NCBI GenBank assembly: GCA_016617855.1
Contig: JAECUM010003647.1
Span: forward strand, 124,001-188,000
From: Megalonaias nervosa
Taxonomy: Eukaryota > Mollusca > Bivalvia > Unionida > Unionidae
Length of the DNA stretch: 64,000 nucleotides
Reading direction: 5' to 3'
Below, piece by piece: positions 1-12,029 of this stretch. Within the stretch, counting starts at the first letter, position 1, and each line of letters opens with the position of its first letter. A program made the position numbers and the translations under genes. Under the pieces are notes generated by a model. It worked only from the letters and a program-made list of their open reading frames with translations. It did not search any database and had not been told where the DNA came from.

Positions 1-310
1 TGGAAAGTCACATATCTTTGGCATCAGTGTTTGCATTCAACTGAAACTTTAGGATAATATTACAATGGGTTAAACATTTATATTCTGATTTGCTAGGAGT
101 TCTTGTCAAGTGTGCTTAGGCATAAAGCTCTTTTCATCACTGTGAGCAAGATTACAGTTGCACATGTCTTCCAGATCAGTTACTGTATTCAGCTGAAAGT
201 AGAAGATAATATAGGTCTGAAGTATAAATGCAGATTTGCAAGGAGTTCCAATCTTGCCCATCGCACCTACTTGAGCATTGTGGTCAGCAGTGTTGAGTTG
301 GCTTGAAAGT
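1..310. repeat. Diverged duplication, unit about 150 bp
   Basis: Bases 9-155 and 161-310 share a pattern: CACAT.TCTT, ATTCA.CTGAAA, GATAATAT and GATTTGC.AGGAGTTC. Two diverged copies with no coding signal; intronic or upstream XRN1 sequence. Confidence 0.5.
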
Positions 311-717
311 TTGTGATACAGGAGTTATCCAGACAAGCATAGGAATGCAGGTGAAACATGGATTCCACAGATTTAAATTATTACAAATTGTGCCAGTCGA
401 TCACACTCTTGTCCAGTTAAGGATTTCACCAGAACTCTTCTAGATTCTTCATGAAACTTGATATGCATTTGTATCATGGCACAAGTTTGTGTCCAGTCTA
501 AGATTGGTTTTGTTTGAGCAGTGCTTTTAGAGTTATATCCGTATTTTGTAAAATTGGATTTACACTTCATATCTTACTAACAGATTCACTGTTCACATGT
601 GCAGAAATGACAGTGTACAAATATATGGTGAATTGCAGACCTGGCAGCATTCAGAATTTGACCATAAACCTTGCAGATTGACCGTAAATTACACACAAAT
701 TAGTGGCAGAGAGGGCT

Positions 718-1198
718 GGCGGGACCAGAATTGATTATTTTGTGGTTTGCAAAATGAGTTGAGAGTTTTAGTGAGAAGGTTGTGTTAGGATTGGTGGTCC
801 TGGAATTGATTTTTATTGTGGTTTTGTGAAATGAGTTGACACTTTAATGAGAAGGTCTTGTTAGGGTTGGTGGGTCTGGAATTGATTGTTTTGTGGTTTG
901 TGAAATGAGTTGACAGATTTAAGGTCTTGTTAGGGTTGGCAGGTCTGGAATTGATTTTTATTGTGGTTTTGTGAAACAAGTTGACACTTCAATGAGACAG
1001 TCATGTTCGGGTTGGTGGGTCTGGAATTGATTGTTTTGTGATTTGTGAAATGAGTTGACAGTTTTAATGAGAAGGTTTTGTTAGGATTGGCAGGTCTGGA
1101 ATTGATTGTTTTGTGGTTTGTGAAATGAGTTGACAGATTTAAGGCCTTTTTAGGGTTGGCAGGTCTGGAATTAATTTTTATTGTGGTTTTGTGATGGA
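718..1198. repeat. Minisatellite, about 75 bp unit
   Basis: About six units share GGTCTGGAATTGATT, TTGTGGTTT and TGTGAAATGAGTTGACA. Unit length varies by internal loss of GAGAAGGT-type segments. Confidence 0.85.
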
Positions 1199-1744
1199 GA
1201 ATTTCATTAGTATTTAAATCTGTTGATATCCCTCCAGCAAAATGTGCATTTATGGCTAAGACATTTTACATTGGGTAAGTCATGTTGGTCCAGAAAAGTA
1301 CATGTACAATAAACACAACACACAGAAATAATCATTTTTAACAATCATGTACAATCAATGCAGAATACAGACATAAATAATTAAACAATATATTTAGTAA
1401 TATTCAGTCATGTACAATCAGTGCAACAAACAGGCAGAAATAATTAAACAGCCTTATTAGTAATATTAAATCCTTCCAGGCTAAATGTGTATGGAGTGCC
1501 CAGGTAAATCACCATTCATTTTTAGCCTGCAGCTAAGCAACACTTGTAACTTTTTTGTTGAGGATTCAGTCTAGTTTGACAAGTGCTGCACATATTGTGT
1601 TGGAGGTTCTAATGGTTTTGAGATGTGCCCTTTGTAATTTCATGCCTTTCACCCACCCACCCCATCCACATGCCCTGGAAGCCCACTAGTGCCCAAACAT
1701 AGTTTGAATGAAATAGTAAAATGTTTTATAACAAAACATATAGG

Positions 1745-2110
1745 TCTTGTATGTAGAATCATATGTGCATGTCAAAGAACTTCTCTTCAGATATTGGTGT
1801 ATCATGAGTGCATGTCAGTGGACTTGTCTTCAGAAATTGGTTTATCATGAGTACATGTCAAAGGACTTCAGATTGGTTTGTAATGTGTGCATGTCCAAGG
1901 ATTTGTCTTCAGAAATTGGTTTATCATGAGTACATGTCAAAGGACTTAGATTGGTTTGTAATGTGTGCATGTCCAAGGACTTGTCTTCAGAAATTGGTTT
2001 ATCATGAGTGCATGTCAAAAGACCTGTTTTCAGAAATTGGTTTATAATGTGTGCATGTCAGAGGAATTATATGCAGAAATTAGTTCATCATGTGTGCATG
2101 TCAGTCATCT
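1745..2110. repeat. Minisatellite, about 60 bp unit
   Basis: Around six units share GTGCATGTCA, GGACTTGTCTTCAGAAATTG and GTTTATCATGAG. Short open frames here come from the repeat, not from a gene. Confidence 0.85.
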
Positions 2111-2119
2111 ATCAATGAA

Positions 2120-3580
2120 TTACTGATTCTCCACAAAGATGGTTACATATATCCAGCACCCTCTAGAGTTGAAAGCTTATTTAGCTGTGTGTGGTCAGTG
2201 CAGCCTATATTTTAATGCAGAATGTTAATAGATTACTAAATTCAATAGTCTCGCCTTGTCAGGGTAACACTGTTTGTATTCGTGTATATATGTCAACTAT
2301 AATTCCATGGTAGATGCACTTCCCAGAACCATCACAAAATGTTAGGCAGTAAGTGGAAATATTTACACCATTGTCATTTGGTTAACACATGAAAATTATA
2401 ACAACATGACAACTTACTCCATGTGTGTAACATAGGGTTTCTGCATTGAGAGCTGTACGTAACCTGTACCAGCCAATTACTGTATAGTATTATAAACTTT
2501 TCTCAAGTTACGATTGGCTGTCTACAAGGATTAATTTTAGGACAGTATGCCTTTGCCTTTGACTTAAGGCTGCTTAGTGGTAGTCATGTAGCTTTTTCTA
2601 GGAGCCACTATTTCCAAAAGTTGATGCTTGAGAGTTATGCCCCTTATGTAGGTGCTGTTTTCATTGGTTAATGGTATCATGGTTTAGAAACGTAAAAGCT
2701 GGACAATTTGCTGTGTGGTTTGTTGGTGTCCTGTGATGTCATAAATCAATTATTGCTGTCTCCCTTTGGAATTGTTGTCTTAAAGTGTTGTATAGTGGGG
2801 TATAGTGCCCTCATCTCTCGATTGTTGCCATATAGAAATGTCTGTTAAGGTATAACACTAATCTGTAGAGCTTGTCTCATATGGTGTTGTCTGGTCAGGC
2901 ATAGTGCCCTCATCTTTGGATTGGGCACTATATGCCACCAGTCATCATAGGAGAACAGTTCCAAAGTGAGATGGCAATGATAGAATGTTAGGCTCTTTCA
3001 TGACCTCCAGTGATCATATCTCATTATAGTACCATCTTGATCAACTATGCCATGTTGTACTTTATGCATGGATATACAGAGCCATTCTGGTAGAAAATTG
3101 CTCCATATTTGTTTGAATAATTCTGCTTGGTAAATTATTTTCTATTGAATGTTTGTCACATAAGAGTTGTCATAGCTGTCTGGTAAGAATTCCTTAAAAC
3201 CACAACAAGGCCTTATTTTCAAATATTGTTTGCATTAGCGGTAATGCTTCAACACTTGTCTATAAAAATGTCATGATTCAGTCATTTTGTTAAAATTGAA
3301 CAATTTATAATAGGTACAGGTAATAGGTAACCCATTGAACAAAATTGTATAACTATTGTAACTTATTGTTGTTGGCATAAAGTTCTGTGGTTTTTATCAT
3401 TCCCACCTTGGCAGAACCTCAGCTTAGTATATATACATTTGTCCACACTCTATATTAATGTCAGTATTAAAGTTCTTGATGTATGCCTTTCATAAAATGG
3501 CAAGCTCAAACCAAAATTGGGTCTTTTGTTAAAATCAATAACGTTTCTGGCATTGCTTGAATTCACAGATATGCCTCTGA
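2120..3580. other. Intronic or upstream stretch, little structure
   Basis: No exon, RNA or mobile element recognised. A two-copy repeat of roughly 105 bp at about 2785-2935 shares TAGTGCCCTCATCT and GATTG. Confidence 0.4.
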
Positions 3581-3584
3581 CACA

Positions 3585-4070
3585 GAATAATCAGTGTTGG
3601 CTGGGACTTCAATCTGTTCTTGGCACAGACGGATCAGTGTTGGTTTGGACATTCAGTCTGTACTTTGACACAGATGGATCAGTGTTGGGACTTTCAATCT
3701 CGTCTTTGACACAGATGGATCAGTGTTGGTTGGGTCTTCGTATCTGTTCTTTGACACAGATGGATCATTGTTGGTTAGGACTTCCAATCTGTTCTTTGAC
3801 ACAGAGGGATCATTGTTGGTTGGGACTTACAGTCTGTTTCTTTGACACAGATGGATCAGTATTGGTAGGGACTTACAATCTGTTCTTTGATACAAATGGA
3901 TCAGTGTTGGTTGGAACTTCAATCTGTGCTTTGTCACAGATGGATCAGTGTTGGTTGGGACTTACAATCTGTTATTTGGCACAGATGGATCAGTGTTGGT
4001 TTGGACTTTCAGTCTTTTATTTGACACAGATGGATTCATGTTTGTTGGGACATTCACTCTATTTTTTTAC
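3585..4070. repeat. Minisatellite, about 52 bp unit
   Basis: About nine units share GACACAGATGGATCAGTGTT and GGACTTACAATCTGTTCTTT. It keeps a 185-codon frame open (3517-4074) only because the unit lacks stops in that frame. Confidence 0.88.
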
Positions 4071-4269
4071 ATAGATTGAAAAAAGTTCAAGCTTAGACTG
4101 GTGATCAGTGTGATGCATACTAAATCTGCAGATTTTCAGTAATATTTTACACCACCAGTCTCCCTCTGTTGAGTAACTTCCACTTGCATCATTGCACTTT
4201 TATGACTCTTTTCAGAGGATATTTTCTTTAATTAATAGGAACAAATCAATATTTAAGGTCTGATGGGCT

Positions 4270-4890
4270 AGTGATGCTTATTTATGACCTTTCCACAACC
4301 AAAAAGAATCAGTAACAGACCTCAGACCACCATAATTTTCAGGCCCTGGGTGGGCTTCTAGATTTTTCTGGGCTAACCTATGCAGTATTAATGTTGGTTC
4401 TGGTCTGCTCTATGCTGAATTCAGGTTGACATGTAGGCTAATACATAATATTGGGACTTTCTCTATATTAATTCATAAGATGACAAGGAAAAATATTTAA
4501 TGAAGGAGGATAAACATTAATGACTCCTACAAGGGGAAAAAAAGAAAGTCTGTAACCTTTGTTTCATGTAGTGATGCTTACATATGACCTTTCCACAACC
4601 AAAACAATCAGTCACAGACCTCAGACCACCATAATTTTCAGTCCCTCAGTGGGCTTCTAGATTTTTCTGGGCTAACCTGTGCAGTATTCAAGTAGCTCAG
4701 TTCGCTACTTGAATGTTGGTTCTGGTCTACCCTATGCTGAATTCAGGTTGCCCAGTGGACTAATACTTAATAGCGGGACTTTCTCTATATTAATTCTTAA
4801 GATGACAAAGAAAAATATTTAATGAAGGAGAATAAACATTAATGATTCCTAAAAAGGAAAAAAGAAAGTCTATAAACTTGGTTTCATGTT
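4270..4890. repeat. Tandem duplication, two copies of about 300 bp
   Basis: Copy 1 (4270-4568) and copy 2 (4569-4890) share TAGTGATGCTTA, CAGACCTCAGACCACCATAA, GGGCTTCTAGATTTTTCTGG and the AATGAAGGA...AAACATTAATGA end. Copy 2 has an extra hairpin-forming insert at 4689-4711. Confidence 0.85.
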
Positions 4891-5035
4891 ATGCCATTTC
4901 TGGAACTTGTGAACTTATGAATTTAAGCTGGGCTCCCAGTTTCTTTCCTTACAGCCTGCCAGGCTTCCATTTGATTTGGATTTGTTGGGCACTTATAATA
5001 TTGTCTAATAAACTCTGTGTTTGAATATGTATCAG

Positions 5036-5171
5036 CAAAGGAAACCTGAAAGAGATGCACGACTATATCAAGACCCTCCCTTGTTACGGCATCCAGTCAG
5101 TCAAGTCAGGGACAGACATTCTGGATGAGGGAGTTCTTAGGGCTCTAGAGGAGGAGGTCAGAAAGACATTG
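5036..5171 (+). CDS. XRN1: XRN1 exon: winged-helix-like segment (first exon seen)
   Basis: The frame reads NLKEMHDYIKTLPCYGIQ, then SGTDILDEGVLRALEEEV, and ends at phase 0 before donor GTATGT. The acceptor is either the AG ending at 5035 or the AG ending at 5040; both keep the frame open and differ by five bases, so the start is uncertain. Position just before the SH3-like domain suggests the winged-helix part of the XRN1 core, which helps brace the nuclease. That domain name is inferred from the family's architecture; the assignment to XRN1 rests mainly on perfect phase continuity with the next exon. I could not identify the preceding exon in bases 1-5035. Confidence 0.8.
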
Positions 5172-5935
5172 GTATGTACATCATTTTTGCATCCCTGCCT
5201 ACTATTTTTCAAAAAAAATTTCCCATTGTTGGCTGGTAGACTCACTAGATACAAGGTCCGTTTTAATGTTCTTAATCAAGAAGCACTATACCATTTTACT
5301 GACAGGCACTGTACAAGACAACATTAGAGTGACAAAATGGTCAAAGAGACAAAAAGTCCTAGTCCTTTAGTACAACACTGAGATGTACACAGTCAGCAGC
5401 TCAACAAGTACTTGAAAACAAACTGAAAAGCAAAATGTTTTTGACTCAAAATGGCCCATACTTGTCATCTACAAAATTAAGAGAACCCTGTTCATGGAAG
5501 CAATTTTCCAAATAACATATAGGTGATTTACATGACCTGCTTATTTTTCACACCTGCTAAGCAAAGGCAAGACATAGGTATTGCATTTCTGAAGACATTG
5601 TCACTATTGTTGACACAAGCATCAGTTTTCAGTTTTTGCATTTAGTGTTGCATCATGAAACTTGATGGGTGTGTTCATCATTAATGGTACTGCATCATTA
5701 ATAGTACAGAGACATACTTTTCACACTCCTGTGACTTTAATGGGTGATTGGAATTACAGAATTCTTGTATTATACTGTTCCTATTCCTTCCATAAACTAT
5801 CAACACATAAACATTGACATATCTTGACTGCTCTTATTGGTCACTTTGAAAGTGAAAATTTTTTGTTGTTGAAATGACAGCATTTCTTATGATTAAAGAA
5901 AACCAAATTTATCAAGTAAAATTAACCAGATGTGT
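5172..5935. other. XRN1 intron, no feature seen
   Basis: First part of the intron between exons 5036-5171 and 9735-9797. AT-rich, no repeat or coding similarity recognised. Confidence 0.5.
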
Positions 5936-5939
5936 GGTG

Positions 5940-6815
5940 TTCTAATGGGTGAGACAAAGGGAACTGAGCAAGGGAGAAAGTCAAGCTTTATGAGGTATAG
6001 GGAACTGGGGAAAGGTTAAGGCAATCTGTATGGATGATGTAAAGGGATCTGGGCAAGGGTGTAAAGCACTACCGATAATGTAAAGGGAACTGGGCATAGA
6101 AGTCAAGCACTCTTTATGAATGAGGTAAAGGAACTGGACAAGGGGGGAACACTGTGGGTAAGGTAATGGGAAATGGGCATGGGGGGGAAAGCACTCTTTG
6201 GATAAAGTAATGGGAACTGGTCATGGGGTAAAGCACTCTGTGGATAAGGTAATGGGAACTGGGCAAGGATGTAAAGCACTACTGATAATGTAAAGGGAAC
6301 TGGGCATGGAAGTCAAGCACTCATTATGGATGAGGTAAAGGAACTGGGGAAGGGGGTAAAGCACTCAATGGGTAAGGTAATGGGAACTGGGCAAGGGGGT
6401 AAAGCACTCTGTAGATAAGGTAATGGGAATGGGGCATGGGGTAAAGCACTCTGTGGATAAGGTAATGGGAACTGTGCATGGAGTAAAGCACTCATTGGAT
6501 AAGGTAATGGGAACTGGGCAAGGGGGTAAAACACTCTCTGGATAAGGTAATGGAAATTGGGCAAGTGGGTAAAGCACTCTAGGGTAAGGTAATGGGAACT
6601 GGGCAAGGGGGTAAAGCACTCTGTGGATAAGGTAATGGGAACTGGGCAAGGGGGTAAAGCACTCTATGGGTAAGGTAATGGGAACTGGGCAAGGGGGTAA
6701 AGCACTCTATGGATAAGGTAATGGGAACTGGGCAAGTGTGTAAAGCACTCTATGGATGAGGTAAAGGAACTGGGCAAGGGGGTAAAGCACTCTATGGGTA
6801 AGGTAAAGTAAGATA
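5940..6815. repeat. Minisatellite, about 43 bp unit, about 20 copies
   Basis: Units share GGTAATGGGAACTGGGCAAG and GGGGTAAAGCACTCT. A variant pair (GTAAAGCACTAC.GATAATG then GAAGTCAAGCACTC) recurs at about 6055-6130 and 6265-6345, showing a higher-order duplication of about 210 bp. Confidence 0.92.
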
Positions 6816-7265
6816 ATAATACACCCTCCCAACCATCCCTGCAGTTAGTTCCATATGTGGAGCTTGCCTTCTATTCCAGTATTCCAGTAGTAACTGTTGA
6901 ATTCATGGGATTTGGTGCCAATCCTAGTATCAAGGGTAGATCACTCAAACTGCCACCTAGGTGGGCAGATAACTTTTAGCTATTAGCTAAAAGTTTTAAC
7001 TTGGGAAGGCTGGATTTGCAAGGTAATAGAAGTTCTTCTAAACTATTATGATTGGTTAAGTATTATGGAAGAAACATTTTTTACTAGAAAGAATTCATTT
7101 CCTTCCTCAGTAAACATTTTTCTGTTTTACAAATGGTATTATCTGAGTTTTAGATCAGATTTATATCCATGCTTTGTCTCCATTGATTGAATGTAGTAAC
7201 ATGTCTTTGGGATTACTGTAATGGAGGAATTCTTCATTGAATGTAGTAACATGTCTTTAGGATTA

Positions 7266-8989
7266 CAGTCAAACCCGGTTATCTCGATTATGTCGGGGGT
7301 GTCAAAAAATCGACATAACTGGGTCCTGAGATATCAGGGTTTAGTTGATAAATCTACTGCAGAACAATGATTATGCATCTGAAGTACCAAAAATGAGGAG
7401 TTTTGTTTCTAAAAAAACAATTAGCATTTCTAATGCACAATAAAAATAATAATTCAGTCATGCCTGGTTGCAGAAAAAAGAAGATTGGATCTCTCGTAAA
7501 TGAGATTAAGTAACAAGTCACACATTTTTACAACAACAAGTTACTACAACAATGTCAGTGGTTTAAAGTTTTTATTTCCCTACGAATAGCCTCATCCCTT
7601 TGGTAGCCGCAGCAAGACAATGATTTAGGCCAATTGAAGTACATGTAGGACTATCGTTTCTTGTTTTTAAGCATTTTCTTTCCTTAGAGTTTGACTTGTG
7701 GCTAGCAGCAAAATGTAATTGACCAATATTGTGCATGAAAATCAATAGTTTTTTTTAATTATCATCAGAGGTTCCTTTACACCAGTATATGCCAGTTTTT
7801 ACCAATAAAATTTGCTTCTGTATCAGAAAAAGATGGGGCTGTCAGTATTCATGTATCGACAAACTGTAAAATGTGTTTCAAGACTTTAAAGTTAACTGTC
7901 TCAACGTCAGATTCTGTATGAAGCCAACTTATTCCATTCATACAGTAGTAGTCCCATATTCCTCCCAACTTTGATCAGTGACTGTCGGCAAGAACAGAGC
8001 AACAGAATGAAGGTCGGCTAATCTCTTTGATGGATTGCAAGACTTTGATATTCAAGATGAAAACGATACAAATGAAAGCACTCTTCTTTCTGTTTCAGAT
8101 TTTAATCCTATCAGTGGCTTTTTGCTTCATTCTGTTTGTGTTGAAGAATCATGGTACTGCAATTGACAATTTCATTAAAAAAACATACTGGACGCTATAG
8201 ACTTTTTTTAAAACAGTACCATTGGTGCTTTTATTTACTCTTGTTCAAAACAAATTAATAACCATTGGGGAGGGGGGAGCTTAATTTGGAATTCTGTGGG
8301 TTTCTGTTTATAGATTATTGTGAGTCGCGTGATCTAGCCATGCTGAAGTTGAAGGGTTACACTCGCACCAAGCATGGAAACACTTTAGCTATCACCATAT
8401 TTGTTTTAAATATGTTGTGTAAAACAAATTAGGTATTTAACCTGATAATTTTCCGAGGTACAGATAAGATCAAATTCGCGATGCTGTGTGGGACAAACTA
8501 TATTGTCATGGTGGTGATATGTGATAATGTCCATTTTGAATGCAGCTTCTGTATAGGTCAGAAACACATTAAGTTTCCTTACTCTAAAGTATTGTTTACA
8601 AGATAATTTTCTCCACTCTATGCAAGTGATAAACCATGCATTGATGAGATTGGTTGATTGGCATTTGTACTGGTAAAATTTGGTCTTGTAGCGACTTCTT
8701 CTATCATTGCCAGTACAAGCTACCTGTAATAGCGGAAACACCGGATCATTTCTTGTAAAATTTCTCTGAGATGGACGTTAAAAGTTGCATTTTGTCGAAT
8801 TAAGCAGGTCCACATGTTACTTCAGACCAAAACTTATGCCTGACATAACGGGGTTATCGACTTTACAGGGTTCAAGATAAGCAGGGAAAAAATAGCATAA
8901 CAAAGAAGGATTTTTATGGGACCAGACCAAAACACTCAACATACACGTGTTCTCAAGATAACCGAGGTCGAGATAGGTGGGTCTGACAG
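7266..8989. mobile_element. Tc1/mariner- or pogo-like DNA transposon remnant
   Basis: Left end CAGTCAAACCCGGTTATCTC and right end, read inward on the - strand, CTGTCAGACCCACCTATCTC, form imperfect TIRs. Both sides are flanked by TA, the target of this superfamily. Deleting the element rejoins the host minisatellite unit. No transposase domain is recognisable inside; the 111-codon - strand frame at 8406-8741 has no motif I know. Confidence 0.7.
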
Positions 8990-9020
8990 TACTTTAATGG
9001 AGGAATTCTTGATTGAATGT

Positions 9021-9167
9021 TGTTGTTGTTGTTGTATGGTTTAATGCCATTTTTCAGCATAAGATAGGCTATACAGGGTGGCCAGTTTAAATTGTGGAGG
9101 AAGAACCCGGGAAAACCCAGGAAAGAACCACCAACCTACAAGGAGCTACTGGCAAGCTTTCTCATTC
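9021..9167 (-). mobile_element. 5'-truncated SINE copy
   Basis: Reads on the - strand as the 3' half of the SINE at 19233-19475: GTTCTTCCTCCAC, GGCC..TATAGCCTATCTTATG, GCTGAAAAATGGCATTAAAC and an (AAC)n-type tail. The 9-mer ATTGAATGT flanks it at 9012-9020 and 9168-9176, although the host array could also supply that repeat. Confidence 0.85.
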
Positions 9168-9734
9168 ATTGAATGTAGTAACATGTTGTCTTTGGGATTA
9201 TTGGAATGGAGGAATTCTTCATTGAATGGAATAACCTGTTGTCTTTGGGATTACTCTAATGGAGGAATTCTTCATTGAATGTAGTAACATATTGTCTTTG
9301 GGGTTACTGTAATGGAGGAATTCTTCATTGAATGTAGTAACATGTTGTCTTTGGGGTTTCTGTAATGGAAGAATTCTTGCAAACATACTGTATGATAATG
9401 TTAAGTTATGGTTTAATGTGATTTACTTTTGCAATATCCCTCTTAGAGTGCTAAATTGTCAGAACTTCTTCACCCCTAAACTTGCCTGTGATAAAACAGT
9501 TGTTGAGACCAAATTCGATTTTATATTATCTTTTGTTCCTGATTAAATGGATGTAGCAGTCAAATGTACAAAATAAGTTTGCAGATGTTGAAATGTTTGT
9601 CAGTCACTATCAGTTCTACACCATAAACAGTTTCCTGTTTACAGTAGTCACTCTAGCAGTCAAGGGCATTCACTCATGACAGTGGTAGAGAACCATTAAT
9701 GTAGCATTTTATTATATTCACATTCTAATTACAG

Positions 9735-9797
9735 GAAATCAACAAGAAGAAGCAAAAAAGAGTGAGGATGCAAGTTAAACCACATCTGTTATACAGA
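9735..9797 (+). CDS. XRN1: XRN1 exon: VKPHLLYR segment (21 codons)
   Basis: This microexon is preceded by TTCTAATTACAG and followed by GTAAGT, both strong splice signals. It encodes a lysine-rich stretch (EINKKKQKRVRM) followed by QVKPHLLYR. Human XRN1 has a very similar VKPHYLYR stretch directly before the region that leads into its SH3-like domain. Phase is 0 at both ends, so it could be skipped without shifting the frame. Confidence 0.9.
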
Positions 9798-9799
9798 GT

Positions 9800-10490
9800 A
9801 AGTTTGTTAATACTTTTTGTGGAAGGGACATTTAGTGTTACCTTGGTATGTCTAAACATCACACCTTGGTTAAGTTTGGCATTATGGTCAGTTTCTCAGT
9901 CATTGTAATTTGCAATTTTGGACGTAGATCTGTTTTAGTGTGAACCATACATACATGTACCAAAAGGAGGTCACTGTGACTTACATTTTTCATTAGTTTT
10001 AGTTCAGTTTGCATTTAGGTCATTTCTATCATGAAAGATAATTTTTCTCAAATTCCTGAATAAAATAAACAATTCAGAGTCAAAATGTCATATTATAAAT
10101 ACTGATGCAACTTTCAAACAGCAAATTACCCATTGAAAATTCTTCACCTTGATTAAAATAAAGCATAAGACATGCTTTGACACTGAATTTTAAACACAAG
10201 TCAGTGTTCAGAGAATTGAGACCATACAGGTAATGGCAACACGTGACATCCAAGTCATGTACTGCAATAGCTTGTGTAATGATACAGATGTGAGCAGATA
10301 AATGATACAAATGTGAACACGTAAAACAATGCCCTCCTTGATTCCAAAGATTAAATAAGACACAAAAAATAAAGATCCAGTCTGTTATTCAACTCTGATC
10401 AAGAATTGAATTTTTTAAAAACCAATAATGATAAGAAAACAAATTTTTATACAACTGCATGGGTAGAGCAGACTTGGTCATGTTTTCTTA
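9800..10490. other. XRN1 intron, no feature seen
   Basis: Start of the intron after exon 9735-9797. AT-rich; no repeat unit or gene recognised. The 76-codon - strand frame at 10080-10310 has no known motif. Confidence 0.45.
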
Positions 10491-10494
10491 CCAT

Positions 10495-11035
10495 TTGTTA
10501 CCAGTTTCTTTTCCTCACAATAACTTGAGATATCCATTCTTTATAGTTACCAAACAATGTTGATGGTTTGCACTTTGGATAAAGAAGAATGCCATAAATT
10601 TTGGTGTCAAAACATCAAAGGTTGAAGTCACTGTGGCTGAAAGGAGAAAAATAACATTGTACAATAACTGGAGTTGTCCCTGATTTAGAGTTATCAAACT
10701 TTGTGGATGGTTGGGGAGAAGCATCAAAGATCAAGGGAACTGTGACTGAAAGAAATAAAATAGTTTCCAGACAATAACATCAGTTCTTGAATACATATCT
10801 ATACCAAACTTAGCAGACAGCGTATACTTTGGGTAAAGAAGTCACTTGATCTGGGGGTAAAAAAGATTAAATGTCAAGGTCACTACTGAAAGAAGAAAAA
10901 CTTTATAAATATTCATCTTGGCCATTTTTCGTGACCAAAGTTTGTGGAAGGCTTGCAGTTAGAACAATAAAATATATAGATTCTGGGATTTAAAGGTCAG
11001 AGTTCACAGTTACGGTAAATTTAACAATAAAAAAA
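10495..11035. repeat. AAGGTCAAGGTCA-type dispersed repeat, several units
   Basis: Three to four degenerate units of 100-120 bp share CACAATAACTTGAGATAT, CCAAAC.TTGTGGATGG, TTTGG.TAAAGAAG, AAGGTCA and ACTG.GACTGAAAGAA. The same pattern recurs at 37640-38000, 44735-44975 and 45860-46045. Confidence 0.7.
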
Positions 11036-11077
11036 TTATTTCTGCACATTTGGTATAGTCCCACACTGCATATCTTG

Positions 11078-11590
11078 ACCTATCTTCGCTAGCCAATATG
11101 TAAACCTATCTACACCTTGGAGGATTAGTCCGATATTTCATTGCTTTGGGTCTGTGAATTTTATTGGATGCAGTGGTTCGTTACTGCATCCAGTCTTAAC
11201 CAAGTTGTTCAGATTTGAGCACTGTTCCTACATGATAGAGGCAAAAGGAGCACACAACTGGAGTGGACTCATAAATAATCAATTTTCCACTGCTGGTCCA
11301 TATTTGCACAAAAAAACATCCTTACTCTCAAATATACCTGTAATGACCATTCACTGGTATGTAGTCAGACTTTCATTGTTACTCTTACAAAGTATCCTTT
11401 TGAAGTCAATTGCCTCCATCATTACCACTCTTATATGCTGTTGGTTCCTTGGCATTGCATACTAAGGAAAGTATCACACAAAATCCAATAGATGTCACCA
11501 GTACAAAGCACTGAAATATCAGATCAGTCCACCAAGGTATGGATTTGAGAACATATCAGAAGCTTGGCTAGCAAAGATGATCTTGACCAG
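11078..11590. mobile_element. Foldback/MITE-like element with about 90 bp inverted arms
   Basis: The left arm (about 11078-11170) contains ATCTTCGCTAGCCAA, CACCTTGGAGGATTAGTCCG and GATATTTCATTGCTTTG. The right arm (about 11485-11590), read on the - strand, contains ATCTTTGCTAGCCAA, TACCTTGGTGGACTGAT and GATATTTCAGTGCTTTG. The centre holds an open frame (11154-11465) with no known motif. Target duplication not identified. Confidence 0.7.
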
Positions 11591-12029
11591 TGGTCAAGGT
11601 CTTGGAGACCTGGTGATCAACAGTATCTACATTCAACAATAACCTTCAAGTGTGTCATAGAGGACTAAACATGGGCAGTCATAAAATGTGCTGTTATTGT
11701 ACCCTCGTAAAATATTAGTTACAGCAACAGCTTTCTCAAAACAGGTCTTTAGAATCTGTACCTGTAAGCCAGTTTGATCAGTGCATCCTGTTTGTGGGAC
11801 ACTAATTTTAAATGCTCTGTGTTTTAGCATCTACATTTTTTGCAGTTAATATTTATCTTGATTATTGTCAGAAAAATGCTCCATTGATAATGGAAATTTG
11901 TGATCATTGTAGATCACTGTGAAAGGTCATCTGATGTAAGCAGTCACATGATGAAAGAGACATTCCCTATTGTTGTTACAACCATAATTAATTTGAGGAG
12001 TTTAATTTTTCCACCATTTGCATTTACAG

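Larger units (their letters stand above)
7186..9380. repeat. Minisatellite, about 50-60 bp unit, split by two insertions
   Basis: Units share GAGGAATTCTTCATTGAATG and TAGTAACATGTTGTCTTTGG. The array is present at 7186-7265 and 8990-9380, interrupted by a DNA transposon (7266-8989) and a SINE (9021-9167). Removing both restores the repeat. Confidence 0.85.

Noticed and set aside
3517..4074. 185-codon open frame
   Set aside because: It is a translated 52 bp minisatellite; repetitive peptide, no splice or start context.
1..5035. Further upstream XRN1 exons
   Set aside because: I searched for frames with XRN1 motifs and splice sites and found none I could support; the intron may begin outside the window.
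6313..6649. Overlapping - strand frames of about 95 codons
   Set aside because: Translation of the 43 bp minisatellite in two phases.
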